A stretch of 8,685 nt of DNA. Origin: Actinomycetes bacterium. Its GTDB lineage: Bacteria; Actinomycetota; Acidimicrobiia; Acidimicrobiales; UBA8190. How positions within the stretch are numbered: the stretch's first letter is position 1; every line of letters starts with the position of its first letter. Below, piece after piece: positions 6,514 to 8,685 of this stretch. The notes under the pieces are model-generated. The model worked only from the letters and a program-made list of their open reading frames with translations. It was not told where the DNA came from and did no database searches. Position numbers and translations under genes: made by a program. Location: contig JAJYAB010000060.1 of NCBI GenBank assembly GCA_021779775.1, forward strand, positions 1 through 8,685, in the 5' to 3' direction.

Positions 6514-7546
6514 CCAGGTCGGCGAGGAGCTCGGACAGCTCTGCCCGGCGCTCCAGCATGACCATGTGCCCTGCGCCGTCGAGCACCACCACGTGGGCAT
6601 CACCCAGGGCGGGCACCAGCGCCCGGGCGTGGCGCACCGGGGTGAGCCGGTCCTTGCGACCCACCACCACCAGCATCGGCAGCGCGACGTCGAGGAGGGC
6701 TGCCGGGATGTCGAAGAGCCCGACGGCTGCCCCGAGCGACGTCAGGGTGCGCACCGGCGTCGCTCGGATGAGGGCTTCGGTGGCGTAGACCTGCTCCGGC
6801 AAAGGATCGCCGCCGAACCCCAGGCGGCCGGCCCACCACCGGAGATCGCGGCTGGGGAGCACGTCGATGCCGAGCCGGTCGAGCAACAGCACCCCTGCCG
6901 GGGTGAGCGCCCCGACCACCCGTGCCGTCCGGGACCAGCCCGGAACGGCAAGGAACGGGCCGCCCCCGCAGGACACGAGGCCCAGTGCCGACACCCGCCG
7001 CTGCACGGAAGCCGATCCGGCATCGTGGAGGTACTGCAGGCATACCATGGCACCCACGGAGTGCCCGACCACCACCGCGCGCTCCAGCGAGAGCGCGGCC
7101 AGAACCTGCGCCAGGTCCTCCGCCAACCGGCTGAGGCCGCCGGCCCGGGGGCGACGGGACAAGAAGCCGTCGTGGCCGACCGTGGACGCGCCGTGGCCGC
7201 GAAGGTCGACGGCCACCACCCGGTGGTCGGCCGACAGGTCGGCGATCTGCCCGACCCACACGGCAGCCGACAACCCGATGCCGTGGAGCAGCACCACGGC
7301 GGGGCCGCTGCCGCGCTCCACCACGTGGATCGCTGCACCGTCGTCGGTCTCCACCGTGCGGTGCTCGACGCCGGCAGGGAAGGCGAGCACGCCGCCGCCA
7401 GCACCGTCGGGGGGATGCCCTGGCTGCATCCGTGCCGTGGCCCGGGTCACCGCTCGATGCTGGGCCGCCCAGCCCAGCCCACCGGCTACCGCCCCGGCGA
7501 ACAGCGCCCGCGCTCGCAGCGACCGGGGGGGGTGCCGCTCAACCAC
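6488..7546 (-). CDS. alpha/beta-fold hydrolase with N-terminal hydrophobic segment
   Basis: A 352-residue serine hydrolase of the alpha/beta superfamily; its substrate is unknown. Seen: oxyanion segment L-L-H-G-I-G (86-91); D-L-R-G-H-G (114-119); nucleophile elbow G-H-S-V-G (161-165) with S163; acid D299 in G-R-K-D-R-L-T-P (296-303); and H327 in G-A-G-H-M (324-328), so the triad is complete. Residues about 13-28 (L-F-A-G-A-V-A-G-G-L-G-W and on) after an Arg-rich start may be a membrane anchor or export signal. GTG at 7546 has a perfect AGGAGG 9 nt upstream, inside the end of alr, which it overlaps by 8 nt. A hydrolase at this place after alr is also known from Streptomyces relatives. A run of eight C in codons 5-8 is a slippage risk. 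Confidence 0.93.
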   Translation of the reverse strand: MVERHPPRSLRARALFAGAVAGGLGWAAQHRAVTRATARMQPGHPPDGAGGGVLAFPAGVEHRTVETDDGAAIHVVERGSGPAVVLLHGIGLSAAVWVGQIADLSADHRVVAVDLRGHGASTVGHDGFLSRRPRAGGLSRLAEDLAQVLAALSLERAVVVGHSVGAMVCLQYLHDAGSASVQRRVSALGLVSCGGGPFLAVPGWSRTARVVGALTPAGVLLLDRLGIDVLPSRDLRWWAGRLGFGGDPLPEQVYATEALIRATPVRTLTSLGAAVGLFDIPAALLDVALPMLVVVGRKDRLTPVRHARALVPALGDAHVVVLDGAGHMVMLERRAELSELLADLAATVRTGP

Positions 7547-8685
7547 GACCGCTCGCCTCCTGGACAGCCCCGCCCGAGCCGCCGGTGTACCGGCGCGGCA
7601 CGCGGGGCCCGATCCCGCAGAGCACCTCGTAGCTGATCGTCCCGAGGGTGGACGCCCAGTCCTCGGCTCGCAACGTGCCGCCTCCCTGCGAGCCGAGGAG
7701 CACCACCTCGTCCCCGACCCGCACCGGCGGTGCTGCGCCGGAGACCGGACCGCAGTCCACCAGGATCTGGTCCATCGTGACGGTGCCCGCCAACGGGCGG
7801 CGACATCCCCCGACGAGGACCGTCCCCCCTTGGTCGAAGAGTCGCCGCGGCACCCCGTCGGCATACCCGACGGGAACGGTAGCCACCAGGGTCGCCTCGG
7901 GAAGCGGGCGCCGCCGCCCGTACGAGGGGCGCTCACCTGCGTCGAGCCGGCGGACCATCGACACCCGGGCCTTCCAGCTCAAGGCGGGTCGCAGCGCCCC
8001 CCCGCCGGTCACCTCGGCGATCGTCCCGGCGAAGCCGGCGCCGGGCTCGGCCCCGTACAGGGCGATGCCACAGCGCACCAGGCTGCGCCGGGCCTCCGGG
8101 TAGGCGAAGGTGGCCGCCGAGTTGGCGACGTGCACCAGCGGCACGGCGATGCCGGCGCCGTGCAGCATAGCCAGCGCCCGGTCGAGCCGGTCGAGCTGCT
8201 CCACCGTGTACCGCTGGTCGCCCGGGTCGGTGCCGTCGGCCACCGCCAGGTGTGTCCACAGCGCTCCGACGGCCAGCGCCGGGTCGGCCGCCACCGCCTG
8301 CGCCAGACCGAGCAGGGTGCCCGGATCCGCCCCTACCCGGTGCATGCCGGTGTCCACCTTCACGTGCACCGGCACGGGCTCCGGTGCCACGGCACCGGCG
8401 GCCGCAGCAGCAGCAGCAGCAGCAGCCGATACCGACGCCACCCCTCGCCGGGTGTAGACGGTCGGCGTCAAGCGCCGGGCCACCACTTCGGCCATGGCAG
8501 CGGGAGGCGGCTCCGACAGCAGCAGGATCGGTGCCTCGACACCACCTTCGCGCAGGGCCACCCCCTCCTCGACCAGGGCGACAGCCAACCAGGACGCTCC
8601 GGCGGCGATCGCCGCTCGCGCCACGGGGACCGACCCGTGCCCGTACGCGTCGGCCTTGACGACGGCGCACACCGCAGCCTGACCG
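7539..8685 (-). CDS. alr: alanine racemase, 5' end beyond the window
   Basis: A PLP-dependent, fold type III alanine racemase that makes D-alanine for peptidoglycan. 381 codons plus the stop are visible and about 30 N-terminal residues are missing. Seen: V-V-K-A-D-A-Y-G-H-G, whose Lys (codon 8657-8655) forms the PLP aldimine; V-K-V-D-T-G-M-H-R-V-G, with the Arg that contacts PLP; H-V-A-N-S-A-A; R-C-G-I-A-L-Y-G; P-S-Y-G-R-R, with the second catalytic base Tyr; V-G-Y-A-D-G-V-P-R; V-T-M-D-Q; and the closing T-I-S-Y-E-V-L-C then R-V-P-R-R-Y. About 17 further residues follow, longer than many homologues and holding the hydrolase ribosome-binding site. A GTG at 8672 is too close to the active-site Lys to be the real start, and the frame is open to the window edge. 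Confidence 0.98.
   Translation of the reverse strand, partial: GQAAVCAVVKADAYGHGSVPVARAAIAAGASWLAVALVEEGVALREGGVEAPILLLSEPPPAAMAEVVARRLTPTVYTRRGVASVSAAAAAAAAAAGAVAPEPVPVHVKVDTGMHRVGADPGTLLGLAQAVAADPALAVGALWTHLAVADGTDPGDQRYTVEQLDRLDRALAMLHGAGIAVPLVHVANSAATFAYPEARRSLVRCGIALYGAEPGAGFAGTIAEVTGGGALRPALSWKARVSMVRRLDAGERPSYGRRRPLPEATLVATVPVGYADGVPRRLFDQGGTVLVGGCRRPLAGTVTMDQILVDCGPVSGAAPPVRVGDEVVLLGSQGGGTLRAEDWASTLGTISYEVLCGIGPRVPRRYTGGSGGAVQEASGRG
7556..7561 (-). promoter_or_regulatory. ribosome-binding site that fixes the hydrolase start
   Basis: AGGAGG on the - strand, 9 nt before the GTG at 7546. It is the strongest Shine-Dalgarno match in the seven-gene operon and lies inside the last codons of alr. 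It is the reason for rejecting starts further upstream in a frame that stays open to 7936. Confidence 0.85.
8404..8424. repeat. trinucleotide microsatellite, seven GCA (GCT on the coding strand) in alr
   Basis: Seven uninterrupted gca units give a polyalanine run in Alr, continued by GCG and GCC codons. It sits just before the P-V-H-V-K-V-D-T-G-M strand of the PLP barrel, where Alr proteins often have an Ala-rich helix. Identical codons rather than mixed Ala codons point to slippage expansion. Confidence 0.9.

Noticed and set aside
7547..7936. A longer hydrolase starting inside alr
   Set aside because: The upstream 130 residues are an out-of-frame reading of alr (Arg/Ser/Gly rich), and AGGAGG before the GTG at 7546 marks the start.

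Overview
The window is a high-GC (roughly 70% by eye) stretch of bacterial chromosome, almost certainly from an actinobacterium. The order alr - alpha/beta hydrolase - tsaE - tsaB - rimI - tsaD - groES - groEL is the arrangement known from Mycobacterium and Streptomyces relatives. The CIRCE operator and a GGM-tailed GroEL fit a free-living member. A deep-branching group such as Acidimicrobiia is my guess only.

Layout. (1) At 1-598, + strand: a YbjQ/UPF0145 protein, whose start is uncertain at the window edge, is translationally coupled to a 72-residue single-span membrane protein. (2) At 599-754: a convergent intergenic region with an 18-bp tandem repeat and two hairpins, the larger a 38-nt near-perfect inverted repeat that can serve both directions. 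(3) At 755-2803, - strand: groES-groEL with its own promoter and a CIRCE operator. (4) At 2867-8685, - strand: a tightly packed seven-gene operon, alr (5' end outside the window), alpha/beta hydrolase, family 4 uracil-DNA glycosylase, tsaE, tsaB, rimI, tsaD. Every junction is an overlap of 4 or 8 nt or a 1-nt gap.

How the genes work together. TsaB, TsaD and TsaE form the bacterial complex that transfers the threonylcarbamoyl group to A37 of ANN-decoding tRNAs (t6A). The fourth enzyme, TsaC, which makes threonylcarbamoyl-AMP, is not here. RimI acetylates protein N-termini and is a habitual neighbour. Alr supplies D-alanine for the cell wall. GroES/GroEL is the chaperonin, under HrcA-type heat-shock control rather than that of the upstream operon.

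I see no mobile element, CRISPR array, RNA gene or defence system. The content is housekeeping, and I do not think it holds an undescribed system. The least expected signal is a set of short tandem duplications with periods divisible by three (9, 18, 18, 24 and 30 bp). They sit at or near gene ends, and two of them duplicate a stop codon in frame. The uracil-DNA glycosylase inside the t6A operon and a substituted acetyl-CoA loop in RimI also merit a look.
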